NCBI GenBank assembly: GCA_004552515.1
Contig: SFOF01000073.1
Coordinates: forward strand, 1 to 9,252
From: Clostridiales bacterium
GTDB taxonomy: Bacteria; Bacillota; Clostridia; Christensenellales; Aristaeellaceae
Direction: 5' to 3'
Length of the DNA stretch: 9,252 nucleotides
The notes beneath the pieces are model-generated. The model was not told the origin of the DNA. It searched no databases and was given only the letters and a program-made list of their open reading frames with translations. The translations under genes were made by a program, and so were the position numbers. Shown here in pieces: positions 1 to 6,377 of this stretch. Within the stretch, counting starts at the first letter, position 1. Every line of letters begins with the position of its first letter.

Positions 1-80
1 TGCTGATTTCCATTGCGCTGATCGTGCCCTGCCTGAAGCAGCTGAACGCTGACTCCTGTGCGCCCATTCCTCCCGCCTGA
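1..80 (+). CDS. Possible C-terminal end of a membrane protein, cut by window start
   Basis: Frame 3 is open from base 3 to a TGA at 78-80 and reads LISIALIVPCLKQLNADSC and then APIPPA. The first ten residues are hydrophobic and could be the end of a transmembrane helix, followed by a short polar tail with two prolines near the stop. That is all that can be seen. Twenty-five codons are too few to assign a family, and no clear terminator follows the stop. It could equally be a chance open frame. Confidence 0.25.
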   Translation, partial: LISIALIVPCLKQLNADSCAPIPPA

Positions 81-112
81 ACTGATAAAAGCGGACATCG
101 GATTGTCTGGGC

Positions 113-814
113 GTGTGCGATCAATACCATATTCCGGGAAAACCGTTTAAGGGAAATCCTGCTATTCTCAGAAGGGGCCGCAGGAGCAGCGGAGCATTGA
201 CGGCAATCGCAGAATTTCTCGGAGAGGTACGGGCAATTCAGGACCCGGACGTATATCGGTGTGATCTCAGAAAAAGCTCCACGCCGGAATGTGCCGGCCT
301 TGTGGCTGTTATATCCGCCGATATGGCGGGCGGCGCGAATCTGACCGCGGCCATCGCCAGGGATCACGTCTGCGCCATCCATAGGGAAAATGACCGCAGC
401 CGCACCAGCCTTGCCCGTTCCAACCGTGTGGCGATGGACGCAGATAACGATCATTCAGACGCTCCCGCGGAACGGCTCCCCCTTGAAGGAAGCAGAAACC
501 GCGCCATGTCCCTGTGGACAGTGCGCTCCATGAAACGCTATGGGGATAATGATGATTCCAAAAGCGGCTTTATCGAGGGGCTGAAAGGGGCAATCCGCTG
601 CTCTCTGACACAAAACTGGGCAGGATCCGGTGAAGCCCCATGCTATAAAAGATCTGGGGCCAGCCTGATTATGTCAGCCCGGAAGGATATAACCATTGGC
701 GCGCCGCCGTTCTGCTTTCGGAGAAAATATTGCATCCGGAGTAAAAGCGACTGGATGGAACCGCGAACGCCTATGCGCTGGCGCTCGCCATGCCGTCAAG
801 GTGGAGAGTCGTAA
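113..814 (+). other. Unrecognised 233-codon open frame, doubtful gene or decayed sequence
   Basis: A frame starting GTG at 113 stays open for 233 codons, but I do not recognise the product. No convincing ribosome binding site precedes the GTG. The reading has no membrane segment or signal peptide and is rich in Arg, Ser and Asp. It uses many AGA, AGG, GGA, ACA and GCA codons, while the genes downstream strongly prefer CGC, GGC, ACC and GCC, so it is not a typical gene of this genome. A stretch around codons 75-115 (ANLTAAIA, then RENDRSRTSLARSNRVAM) loosely resembles the middle of N-acetylmuramoyl-L-alanine amidases of the Amidase_3 family, but the spacing and metal ligands are wrong. Decayed gene, acquired DNA, or chance open frame are all possible. 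Confidence 0.22.
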
Positions 815-1317
815 AATATGCCGCCATATCCCGAAACGGAAACAAAGGAGGCCAGCGCGCTGGCCGCACCGTTTTCCTCCAGGCGCTGCCGGACGCGCAT
901 GGCTCCCCGCGGCGCGGGCGATTCATTTGCTTTGATATATCTGCGCATTTCCATTGATTGCTTCATGATATTTTTAGTTAAAATTGCCATATAGAGACAA
1001 CGATCCCGATGAACGGAACAGTCCCTTCCATCCCCCTGTTTTCGTTCATATGGCGTATCCTCGAAATCTCCCGCTGCTAAGATTCCGCCTGTTTTCGCGA
1101 AAATTCCGCCCCTTTCCCACCGTTTTTCTGCAACAATCACCTGCAATTCTGACCACTTCGACCGTTTTCGCAATATTTGGCGGCTTTTCTTCAATTTCAG
1201 GCACACAAATGCAGTTCCTTTGTTCTATATGATGATTTCATTATGTTTTTTCATCATTCCTTTGCAATTTAATATTCACGCCCTATCTTTTTAACCGTCC
1301 GTTCACGCACTTCCGGA
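815..1317. other. AT-rich intergenic stretch with no recognisable gene
   Basis: No reading frame here has both a start signal and a recognisable product. Short frames at 984-1232 (plus) and 796-1206 (minus) have no ribosome binding site and unlikely composition. The only notable structure is a 16-bp perfect palindrome at 850-865. From about 920 onward the sequence is markedly richer in A and T than the coding part of the window, as expected for regulatory or decaying DNA. Confidence 0.5.
850..865. repeat. 16-bp perfect palindrome
   Basis: GGCCAGCGCGCTGGCC is its own reverse complement with no spacer. As RNA or single-stranded DNA only a short-looped hairpin is possible, so a dimeric protein site is as plausible as a structure. 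No T-run follows, so it is not a factor-independent terminator. No gene start lies nearby. Confidence 0.4.
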
Positions 1318-1325
1318 TTGAAAGT

Positions 1326-1372
1326 TATATACTCTATATAGAAAAAAGATGTGATCATTTTATTCGATCATT
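1326..1372 (+). promoter_or_regulatory. Candidate promoter and operator of the MarR-family gene
   Basis: Two overlapping -10-like hexamers lie here: TATACT at 1328-1333 and TATATA at 1335-1340. They form part of a symmetric block TATATA-CTC-TATATA (1326-1340). The best -35 candidate for TATACT is TTCACG at 1302-1307, with a long 20-nt spacer, so the promoter is weakly defined. Just downstream GATCATT occurs twice (1353-1359 and 1366-1372), and TGATC/GATCA at 1352-1356 and 1366-1370 form a dyad. MarR proteins commonly bind dyads overlapping their own promoter, so this is the likely autoregulatory site. That assignment is inference. Confidence 0.4.
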
Positions 1373-1402
1373 GGCGCACGAAAGGAGCGTAATTTTAGAA
1401 CT

Positions 1403-1855
1403 ATGGAAGAGAAGCAGTCGAAGGAAGTATTTAAGAGTATCTCCGAAAACATCTTTCAGGTGACCCCCCTGCTGAAGAAGCGTCTCTCGCGGATGTCCAC
1501 GTTCCAGAGCAAGTACGGCCTGCCCATGTCTCATTTCCAGGTGCTCGCCCTGCTGGAGGAACGGGAGTCCATGTCCATTTCGGAGATTTCCGATTACTTT
1601 GACATCGCCAAGCCCAACATCACGCCGCTGGTGGATCGTCTGGTTAACGCCGGTCTGGTGGATCGCGTGCGCAGCACGACCGACCGCCGCGTCGTCAACG
1701 TCGTCATTCAGAAGGAAGGCCGCAAGCGCCTGCGCGAGATCCGCGCCTCCCTGGTCGCCGGCATTGAAAACTGGGGCAGCTCGCTGTCGATGGACGATTT
1801 CCGCGCGCTGAACGAATCGCTCGAAACGGTCGTCAAGCTGCTCGAAAAGGTCTGA
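1403..1855 (+). CDS. MarR-family winged helix-turn-helix transcriptional regulator
   Basis: The 150-residue product is a cytoplasmic dimeric DNA-binding regulator; this is the usual length for the family. N- and C-terminal helices (about 5-35 and 110-150) would form the dimer interface. The central part is the winged helix: SISEISDYFDIAKPNITPLV gives helix-turn-helix, followed by DRLVNAGLVDRVRSTTDRR, which contains the family-typical D-R-R before the beta wing (VVNVVIQKEG). Members usually repress their own gene and neighbours and respond to small phenolic or lipophilic ligands or oxidants; the ligand here cannot be read from sequence. AAAGGAG at 1381-1387 is the only ribosome binding site, 15 nt before the ATG, which is unusually far, but no closer in-frame start exists. 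A terminator follows, so co-transcription with the lipoprotein gene is unlikely. No cysteine is present, which argues against OhrR-type thiol sensing. Confidence 0.92.
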   Translation: MEEKQSKEVFKSISENIFQVTPLLKKRLSRMSTFQSKYGLPMSHFQVLALLEERESMSISEISDYFDIAKPNITPLVDRLVNAGLVDRVRSTTDRRVVNVVIQKEGRKRLREIRASLVAGIENWGSSLSMDDFRALNESLETVVKLLEKV

Positions 1856-1884
1856 CGCGTTCCCCCTGACGACGGACGGCCGCA

Positions 1885-1924
1885 GCGGGCACGGGAAAAG
1901 CGCCCGCCGCACCGCCCGCCTTTT
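1885..1924 (+). terminator. Weak terminator-like hairpin after the MarR gene
   Basis: GCGGGC at 1885-1890 can pair with GCCCGC at 1914-1919, just before a TTTT run (1921-1924). A competing partner lies at 1902-1907. The loop is long (about 23 nt) in the first pairing, so this is weaker than the hairpin at 1970-2011. Confidence 0.4.
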
Positions 1925-1969
1925 ATCGTCTTTATTCCCGTAAAAGTTTTGATTCCCCGATGAATTTGC

Positions 1970-2011
1970 AAAAAAGGCGGCCGGAAAAAGCAACTTCCGG
2001 TTCGCTTTTTT
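1970..2011 (+). terminator. Factor-independent terminator, probably bidirectional
   Basis: CCGGAA (1981-1986) pairs with TTCCGG (1995-2000) around an 8-nt loop. The stem can extend outward by pairing the A-run and GGCG (1970-1980) with CGC and the T-run (2003-2011). On the plus strand it ends in six T; the A-run on the other side gives the same architecture on the minus strand. It separates the MarR unit from the lipoprotein gene. Confidence 0.75.
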
Positions 2012-2071
2012 CGTCTTAAAGGCACTATGGATGAAACCCATGCCATGATAAGCGCCGGCGCGTTCCTTCAT

Positions 2072-2098
2072 TATATAGGCGCGTCGCGCTCCGGGAGG
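2072..2098 (+). promoter_or_regulatory. Weak -10-like box and ribosome binding site of the repeat lipoprotein
   Basis: TATATA at 2072-2077 is the only -10-like hexamer in the spacer, and it has no good -35 partner 16-18 nt upstream. GGGAGG at 2093-2098 is a strong ribosome binding site that decides the start: it lies 9 nt before GTG 2108 but directly abuts ATG 2099, so GTG 2108 is the better start. Confidence 0.4.
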
Positions 2099-2107
2099 AT
2101 GATCACC

Positions 2108-5100
2108 GTGAAAAAAAACAAAAAGACTCTGATCGCCGCCATGCTGGTCGTCGCCATGACGGTCATGTCCGGCTGCGGCAAGACGATCGATACAAGGTAC
2201 GACCCGCTTTCCGATTATTCGGTCGATTCGAAGCTGCCCTTCGCCTCGCGCGATCCGAATCTGGCCAGCGAATCGCCCAGCCCCTCGCCCAGTCCATCGG
2301 TCAGCCCGTCCGCGCCCGCGCAGCCTTGGCAGAGCGAGAACCCGCCGGCCAGCGAGACCACGCCGACCGTCGCACCCGCGCCCACCAGCCGCACCTACAC
2401 GCGCCTTGAATCGGGCGCCGAGGGCGACGAGGTGCTCGCGCTGCAAAACCGTCTGATCCAGCTGGGCTATCTGACCGGCACCGCCGACGGCAAATACGGC
2501 ACGCAGACGCAGAACGCCATCAAGCTGTTCCAGAAGGCGCTGGGCATCTCGCAGACCGGCATTGCGAACGTATCGCTCCAGGAAAAGCTGTACGCCTCCA
2601 ACGCCCCGGCCTATTCCGCGAGCACCGTCGCCACGGCCGCGCCGAACACCGGCTCGAACGCCAACACCGCCGCCGGCTATTCCACGCTGGTGCGCGGCGA
2701 TTCCGGCGACAACGTGCGCAAGCTGCAAAGCCGCCTGAAGGAGCTGGGCTATCTCTCCGGCAGCGCGGACGGCAGCTTCGGCGGCCAGACTGAGAGCGCC
2801 GTGAAGGCCTTCCAGCGCGCGCTGGGACTGACGCAGAGCGGCGTGGCCTCCTCCTCGCTTCAGGAGAAGCTGTTCTCCGCGAGCGCGCCTGCCGCGGCCG
2901 TAACGGTCACAGCGGCCCCCACGCAGGCTCCCGCCACCGCCAAGCCCGTCTCGCCCACGGCCACGCCGAACAATACCGGCTACACGGAGCTGACCTACGG
3001 CATGAAGAACAGCCTGGCCGTGCAGAATATGCAGACCCGCCTGAAGGCGTTGGGCTATTTCACCGCGCAGTGCACCGGCAACTATTACAGCCAGACCGCC
3101 GAGGCCGTCAAGCTGTTCCAGCAGGCGGTCGGCCTGAGCGCCACCGGCACGGCCACCGTCGAGACGCAGATTCTGCTCTACGCTTCGAACGCGCCGGCCT
3201 ACAGCAGCGCCACCGCCGCCCCGACCACCGCGCCCGCCGGCACCTATGTCGTGCTGCAAAAGGGCAGCCGCGGCACCGAGGTATCCAATCTGCAAAAGCG
3301 CCTGATCGCGCTGGGCTGGTCGTCGTCCACCTCGGCCGACGGCATCTATGGCAACAACACGGTCAAGGCCGTCAAGGCGTTCCAGGCCGCCGTCGGCTAT
3401 GAGCAGAACGGCATCGCCAGCGTCGAGCTGCAAACGATCCTGTTCTCCGCCGTCGCGCCCTATAACAGCGCCGCCACGCCCGAGCCAACCGGCACGCCCA
3501 TCCCTTCCTCGTCTTATCAGACGCTGAAGCCGGGCGATACCGGCGAGGCCGTCAAGAACCTCCAGCGCCGCCTGAAGGAGCTGGGCTACTTTAACGGCGA
3601 AATTGGCGGCAACTACCTGACCAGAACCACCGCCGCCGTCAAGCAATTTGAGACTGCGCTGGGCCGCACGCCCACCGGCGAGGCCAGCGCCGAGCTTCAG
3701 GAGATCCTGTTCTCCTCCGCCGCGCCCGCCTATTCCGATGTGAATGTCGGCTATACCTCGCTGGCGAAAGGCGACAGCGGCCTGCAGGTCACCAATCTGC
3801 AAAAGCGCCTGATCGAGCTGGGCTGGCTGACCAGCAAGGCCGACGGCGATTTCGGCAGCGCGACCGAAAAGGCCGTGTCCGCGTTCCAGGCCGCCGCAGG
3901 GCTGACGCAGAGCGGCGTGGCCGACAGCGACACGCAGAACACGCTCTTCTCGAGCAACGCGCCGCGCTACACGGCCCCCGCTCCGGTCGAGACGCCCATT
4001 CCCACGCAATCCCCGACGCAGACTCCGACTCAGGCTCCCACCATCACCAACCCGCCCGCTCAGAGCGGCTATCAGGCGCTCGAGCCTGGCGATTCCGGCG
4101 ATCTGGTCGCCGCGATGCAGCGCCGCCTGAAGGAGCTGGGCTACTTCAACGGCAACGTCGTGGGCAACTACAAGGATCTGACCACCGCCGCCGTCAAGCG
4201 CTTCCAGGCCGCCATGGGCTGGAACCAGGACGGCGTGGCCTCCTCCGCGCTGCTTGAGGCGCTCTACGCCGCCTCCGCGCCCGCCTATGATCCCACCGTT
4301 TACGGCTATATCGGCCTGGTGAACGGCAACACCGGCAGCGCCGTGACCGCCATGCAGCAGCGCCTGATCGAGCTGGGCTGGCTGAGCGGCAGCGCCGACG
4401 GCGACTATGGCAAGAACACGGTCAATGCCGTCAAGGCCTTCCAGAATGCGGCCGGACTGAGCGCCACCGGAGACGCGGACAGCAACACGCTGAGCATTCT
4501 CTATTCCGGCAGCGCCCCGGCCTACACCGCGCCCGCCGTCACCGACCCGCCCGTCACTGAGCCGCCTGTCACTGAGCCGCCTGTCAGCCCGACCGACGCG
4601 CCCACCGTGACCGACCCGCCCGTTGACGAGGGCTACACCGTGCTTTCCAACGGCTCCACCGGCGATGCGGTTAAGCGGCTCCAGCAGCGGCTGATCGAGC
4701 TGGGCTGGCTGACCGGCACCGCCGATGGCGATTACGGCGCCGCCACCGCGCAGGCCGTGGCCGCATTCCAGTATCAGATCGCGCAGCCGCAGGACGGCGT
4801 GGCGGGCGTAGAGCTTCAGGAGCGCCTGTTCGCCGCCGACGCGCACGCCTATGTCGAGTATCAGGATCTGGCCGAGGGCGACACCGGTGAGGCCGTGCTG
4901 GCCGTGCAGATGCGCCTGATCGAGCTGGGCTATCTGGACAACACCGAGGCCAACACCGACGGCGAATACGGCCCGCTGATGAGCAACGCCATCGCGCTGC
5001 TCCAGTCCAACAGCGGCGCGCTGCCCGAGGATGTGGACGGCGTGTGCGACATCGAATTCCAGAATTTCCTCTTCTCCGACAACGCGCTGGCCTACAGCCT

Positions 5101-5119
5101 GATCGATCAGGTCGGCTGA
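2108..5119 (+). CDS. Lipoprotein with ten tandem peptidoglycan-binding (PG_binding_1) repeats
   Basis: The 1003-residue product begins KKNKKTLIAAMLVVAM and then TVMSGC, a lipoprotein signal peptide with Cys23 as the likely lipidated residue, so the protein is probably membrane-anchored and faces the wall. A Ser/Pro-rich linker (about 50-96) leads to ten repeats of about 72 residues starting near 97, 191, 292, 380, 470, 549, 655, 734, 843 and 918. Each follows the pattern Y-x-x-L-x-x-G-x-x-G, then LQxRLxxLG, then an aromatic GxxT motif and A-V-K-x-F-Q, as in PG_binding_1 domains that hold cell-wall hydrolases on peptidoglycan. Pro/Thr-rich linkers separate many repeats. No hydrolase, transpeptidase or other catalytic domain is present, which is unusual; it may be a structural wall binder or scaffold. 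Repeats 3, 5 and 7 lack the Asp of the DGxYG motif. ATG 2099 and ATG 2027 are in-frame alternatives without properly spaced ribosome binding sites. Confidence 0.88.
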   Translation: MKKNKKTLIAAMLVVAMTVMSGCGKTIDTRYDPLSDYSVDSKLPFASRDPNLASESPSPSPSPSVSPSAPAQPWQSENPPASETTPTVAPAPTSRTYTRLESGAEGDEVLALQNRLIQLGYLTGTADGKYGTQTQNAIKLFQKALGISQTGIANVSLQEKLYASNAPAYSASTVATAAPNTGSNANTAAGYSTLVRGDSGDNVRKLQSRLKELGYLSGSADGSFGGQTESAVKAFQRALGLTQSGVASSSLQEKLFSASAPAAAVTVTAAPTQAPATAKPVSPTATPNNTGYTELTYGMKNSLAVQNMQTRLKALGYFTAQCTGNYYSQTAEAVKLFQQAVGLSATGTATVETQILLYASNAPAYSSATAAPTTAPAGTYVVLQKGSRGTEVSNLQKRLIALGWSSSTSADGIYGNNTVKAVKAFQAAVGYEQNGIASVELQTILFSAVAPYNSAATPEPTGTPIPSSSYQTLKPGDTGEAVKNLQRRLKELGYFNGEIGGNYLTRTTAAVKQFETALGRTPTGEASAELQEILFSSAAPAYSDVNVGYTSLAKGDSGLQVTNLQKRLIELGWLTSKADGDFGSATEKAVSAFQAAAGLTQSGVADSDTQNTLFSSNAPRYTAPAPVETPIPTQSPTQTPTQAPTITNPPAQSGYQALEPGDSGDLVAAMQRRLKELGYFNGNVVGNYKDLTTAAVKRFQAAMGWNQDGVASSALLEALYAASAPAYDPTVYGYIGLVNGNTGSAVTAMQQRLIELGWLSGSADGDYGKNTVNAVKAFQNAAGLSATGDADSNTLSILYSGSAPAYTAPAVTDPPVTEPPVTEPPVSPTDAPTVTDPPVDEGYTVLSNGSTGDAVKRLQQRLIELGWLTGTADGDYGAATAQAVAAFQYQIAQPQDGVAGVELQERLFAADAHAYVEYQDLAEGDTGEAVLAVQMRLIELGYLDNTEANTDGEYGPLMSNAIALLQSNSGALPEDVDGVCDIEFQNFLFSDNALAYSLIDQVG
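2396..5116 (+). repeat. Ten PG_binding_1-coding repeats, arranged as alternating pairs
   Basis: Repeat units begin at about 2396, 2678, 2981, 3245, 3515, 3752, 4070, 4307, 4634 and 4859. Units 4, 6, 8 and 9 read LGW and carry ADGxYG or ADGxFG; units 3, 5 and 7 read LGYF and carry GNY instead. Linkers inside pairs 5-6 and 7-8 are short, while those after units 2, 4, 6 and 8 are Pro/Thr-rich and mostly long. This suggests growth by duplication of a two-domain unit. The nucleotide sequence is also alike, for example CTGATCGAGCTGGGCTGGCT in units 6, 8 and 9. Confidence 0.85.
4553..4582 (+). repeat. Two identical 15-bp tandem copies in a Pro-rich linker
   Basis: GTCACTGAGCCGCCT occurs twice without interruption and encodes VTEPP twice, in the linker between repeats 8 and 9. 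Degenerate VTDPP units flank it on both sides. Such in-frame tandem copies can expand or contract by replication slippage without breaking the gene. Confidence 0.8.
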
Positions 5120-5133
5120 TCGCGAAAAGCTCA

Positions 5134-5173
5134 TCGTCCGTTCGGATTTTCATCCGGGCGGGCGATTTTTTTT
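5134..5173 (+). terminator. Strong factor-independent terminator of the repeat lipoprotein gene
   Basis: A 14-bp stem pairs 5134-5147 with 5152-5165 (including G-U pairs) around a TTTC loop, followed at once by eight T (5166-5173). It begins 14 nt after the lipoprotein stop codon. Confidence 0.9.
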
Positions 5174-5218
5174 GCGTGAAAAGCGTCCTTCATAAATCGC
5201 CGCCTCTTCGGGCAAGCT

Positions 5219-5310
5219 AGAGTGTGTTTCAATGCAGGCAGGCTGCTCGCTCAGCGCTCTTTTTGAAAAGGCGTCGAAAATGCAGCCATAGCGTTTTTGA
5301 GACACACTCT
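5219..5310. repeat. 92-bp element with terminal inverted repeats, MITE-like, before ldh
   Basis: AGAGTGTGTTTCAA (5219-5232) and TTGAGACACACTCT (5297-5310) are reverse complements with one difference, which would be a G-U pair in RNA. Inside, GGCTGC (5241-5246) pairs with GCAGCC (5282-5287), so the whole element can fold into a long hairpin. It ends 8 nt before the ldh ribosome binding site. No transposase and no clear target-site duplication are visible. The GTCTCAAAA-like ends resemble termini seen in some insertion sequences and miniature elements of Firmicutes, which I cite from memory only. A regulatory leader hairpin is the alternative. Confidence 0.6.
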
Positions 5311-5333
5311 GCCTTCCGAAGGAGTGATTTTCA

Positions 5334-6302
5334 ATGAAGGATACTCGAAAAATCGCCGTGATCGGCGCGGGGCGCGTGGGCGCGGCGACCGCCTACACGC
5401 TTTCGCTCTCCGCGCTGGCCGGAGAGATAGTGCTGCTCGACGTCGATGAAAGGCGCGCGCGCGGCGAGGCGCTGGACATCGCGCACGGTCTGCCGCTCTA
5501 TGCCGCGCTGGAGGTCAAAAGCGGCGGCTATGACGACATCGCGAACGCGGATCTCGTGATCATCACGGCGGGCGTGGGCCAGAAGAGCGGCGAAACGCGC
5601 ATGGAGCTACTGGATCGCAACCGCGCGGTGTTCGCGTCCATCGTGCCAGAGGTCGTCCGCAGCGCCCCGAACGCCGTGCTGCTGGTCGTCACCAACCCCG
5701 TGGACATACTGACGCTCGAAACCCTCCGCCTGAGCGGCCTGCCCGCCGAGCGCGTCATCGGCACGGGCACCGTACTGGACACATCGCGTCTCAAATATCT
5801 GCTGAGCCGGCACACGGGCGTTGATCCGCGCAACATCCACGCCTGCGTGCTGGGCGAGCACGGCGACGGCGAATTCGTGGCCTGGAGCCGCGCCAGCATC
5901 GCCGGACTGAGCCTGGACGAATACTGCGCCGCGTGCGGGCGATGCCGCGGGCCGATGTCCGAGCAGGTGAACCGGCAGTTCGAGCAGGAGGTGCGCCGTG
6001 CGGCCTACGAAATCATCGACATGAAAGGTTCGACCTGCTATGCCATCGCGCTGGCTGTGCGCCGCATTGCCGAGGCGATCCTGCGCGACGAACACGCGAT
6101 TCTGACCGTCTCGACGCTGGCGCAGGGGCAATACGGCCTGCGCGATCTCTGCCTGAGCCTGCCGGTCGTGCTGGGCGCGCGCGGCGTGGAACGCGTGCTG
6201 GAGCCGGGGCTGGATCGCGCGGAACGCGCCCGGCTGATGGCCGTCGCCGAGACGCACCGCGCCGAGCTGAAAAAGGACGTGCGCGAAACGGTTCTCGTAT
6301 AG
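5334..6302 (+). CDS. ldh: L-lactate dehydrogenase (NAD-dependent)
   Basis: The 322-residue cytoplasmic enzyme interconverts pyruvate plus NADH and L-lactate plus NAD+, regenerating NAD+ in fermentation. The N-terminal Rossmann fold has G11-x-G13-x-x-G16 and Asp36 at the end of strand 2 (LLDVD), the usual sign of NAD rather than NADP use. The substrate loop reads GQKSGETR: Gln83 at the specificity position indicates lactate rather than malate dehydrogenase, and Arg89 is the loop arginine. Further catalytic residues are Asn121 (TNPVD), Asp149 and Arg152 (LDTSR), and His176 (GEHGD). At the two positions that bind fructose-1,6-bisphosphate in allosteric Bacillus enzymes (Arg173, His188) it has Lys154 and His169, so activation by that sugar is possible. 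AAGGAG at 5319-5324 lies 9 nt before the ATG. A terminator lies on each side, so it is probably transcribed alone; the inverted-repeat element fills its leader or promoter region. Confidence 0.93.
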   Translation: MKDTRKIAVIGAGRVGAATAYTLSLSALAGEIVLLDVDERRARGEALDIAHGLPLYAALEVKSGGYDDIANADLVIITAGVGQKSGETRMELLDRNRAVFASIVPEVVRSAPNAVLLVVTNPVDILTLETLRLSGLPAERVIGTGTVLDTSRLKYLLSRHTGVDPRNIHACVLGEHGDGEFVAWSRASIAGLSLDEYCAACGRCRGPMSEQVNRQFEQEVRRAAYEIIDMKGSTCYAIALAVRRIAEAILRDEHAILTVSTLAQGQYGLRDLCLSLPVVLGARGVERVLEPGLDRAERARLMAVAETHRAELKKDVRETVLV

Positions 6303-6333
6303 CCGTTCACATTCCCCCACGCCACCCTCTCCA

Positions 6334-6377
6334 CGCCGCGCGCATCTCGCTACAGGATCGCCGCGCGGCGCTTTTTT
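6334..6377 (+). terminator. Factor-independent terminator of ldh
   Basis: CGCCGCGCG (6334-6342) pairs with CGCGCGGCG (6362-6370), and six T follow at 6372-6377. It lies 31 nt after the ldh stop. Confidence 0.8.

Noticed and set aside
260..480. Resemblance of part of the 113-814 frame to Amidase_3 cell-wall amidases (RENDRSRTSLARSNRVAM)
   Set aside because: The distance from the preceding ANLTAAIA segment is too short, and the His and Glu metal ligands and the SIHxN motif are missing in all frames I read.
796..1206. Minus-strand 136-codon frame
   Set aside because: No ribosome binding site, no recognisable motif, and Lys/Arg-rich composition unlike the genes of this window.
984..1232. Plus-strand 82-codon frame in the AT-rich stretch
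   Set aside because: No ribosome binding site, very high Pro/Phe content, and no family features.
2027..2107. Upstream starts ATG 2027 or ATG 2099 for the repeat lipoprotein
   Set aside because: ATG 2027 has no ribosome binding site and would bury the signal peptide 27 residues in; ATG 2099 touches the GGGAGG site with no spacing. GTG 2108 has a 9-nt spacing and a normal signal peptide.
2396..5116. Regularly spaced repeats considered as a CRISPR-like array
   Set aside because: The units are about 220 bp, diverged, in frame and protein coding, with no short identical repeats separated by unique spacers.
1355..5134. A 1259-codon open frame on the minus strand, covering the MarR and lipoprotein genes
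   Set aside because: It is antisense to two well-supported genes. It is open only because those genes avoid codons whose complements are stops, and its translation is a repetitive Gly/Arg/Ala/Leu mix echoing the ten repeats, with no family features.
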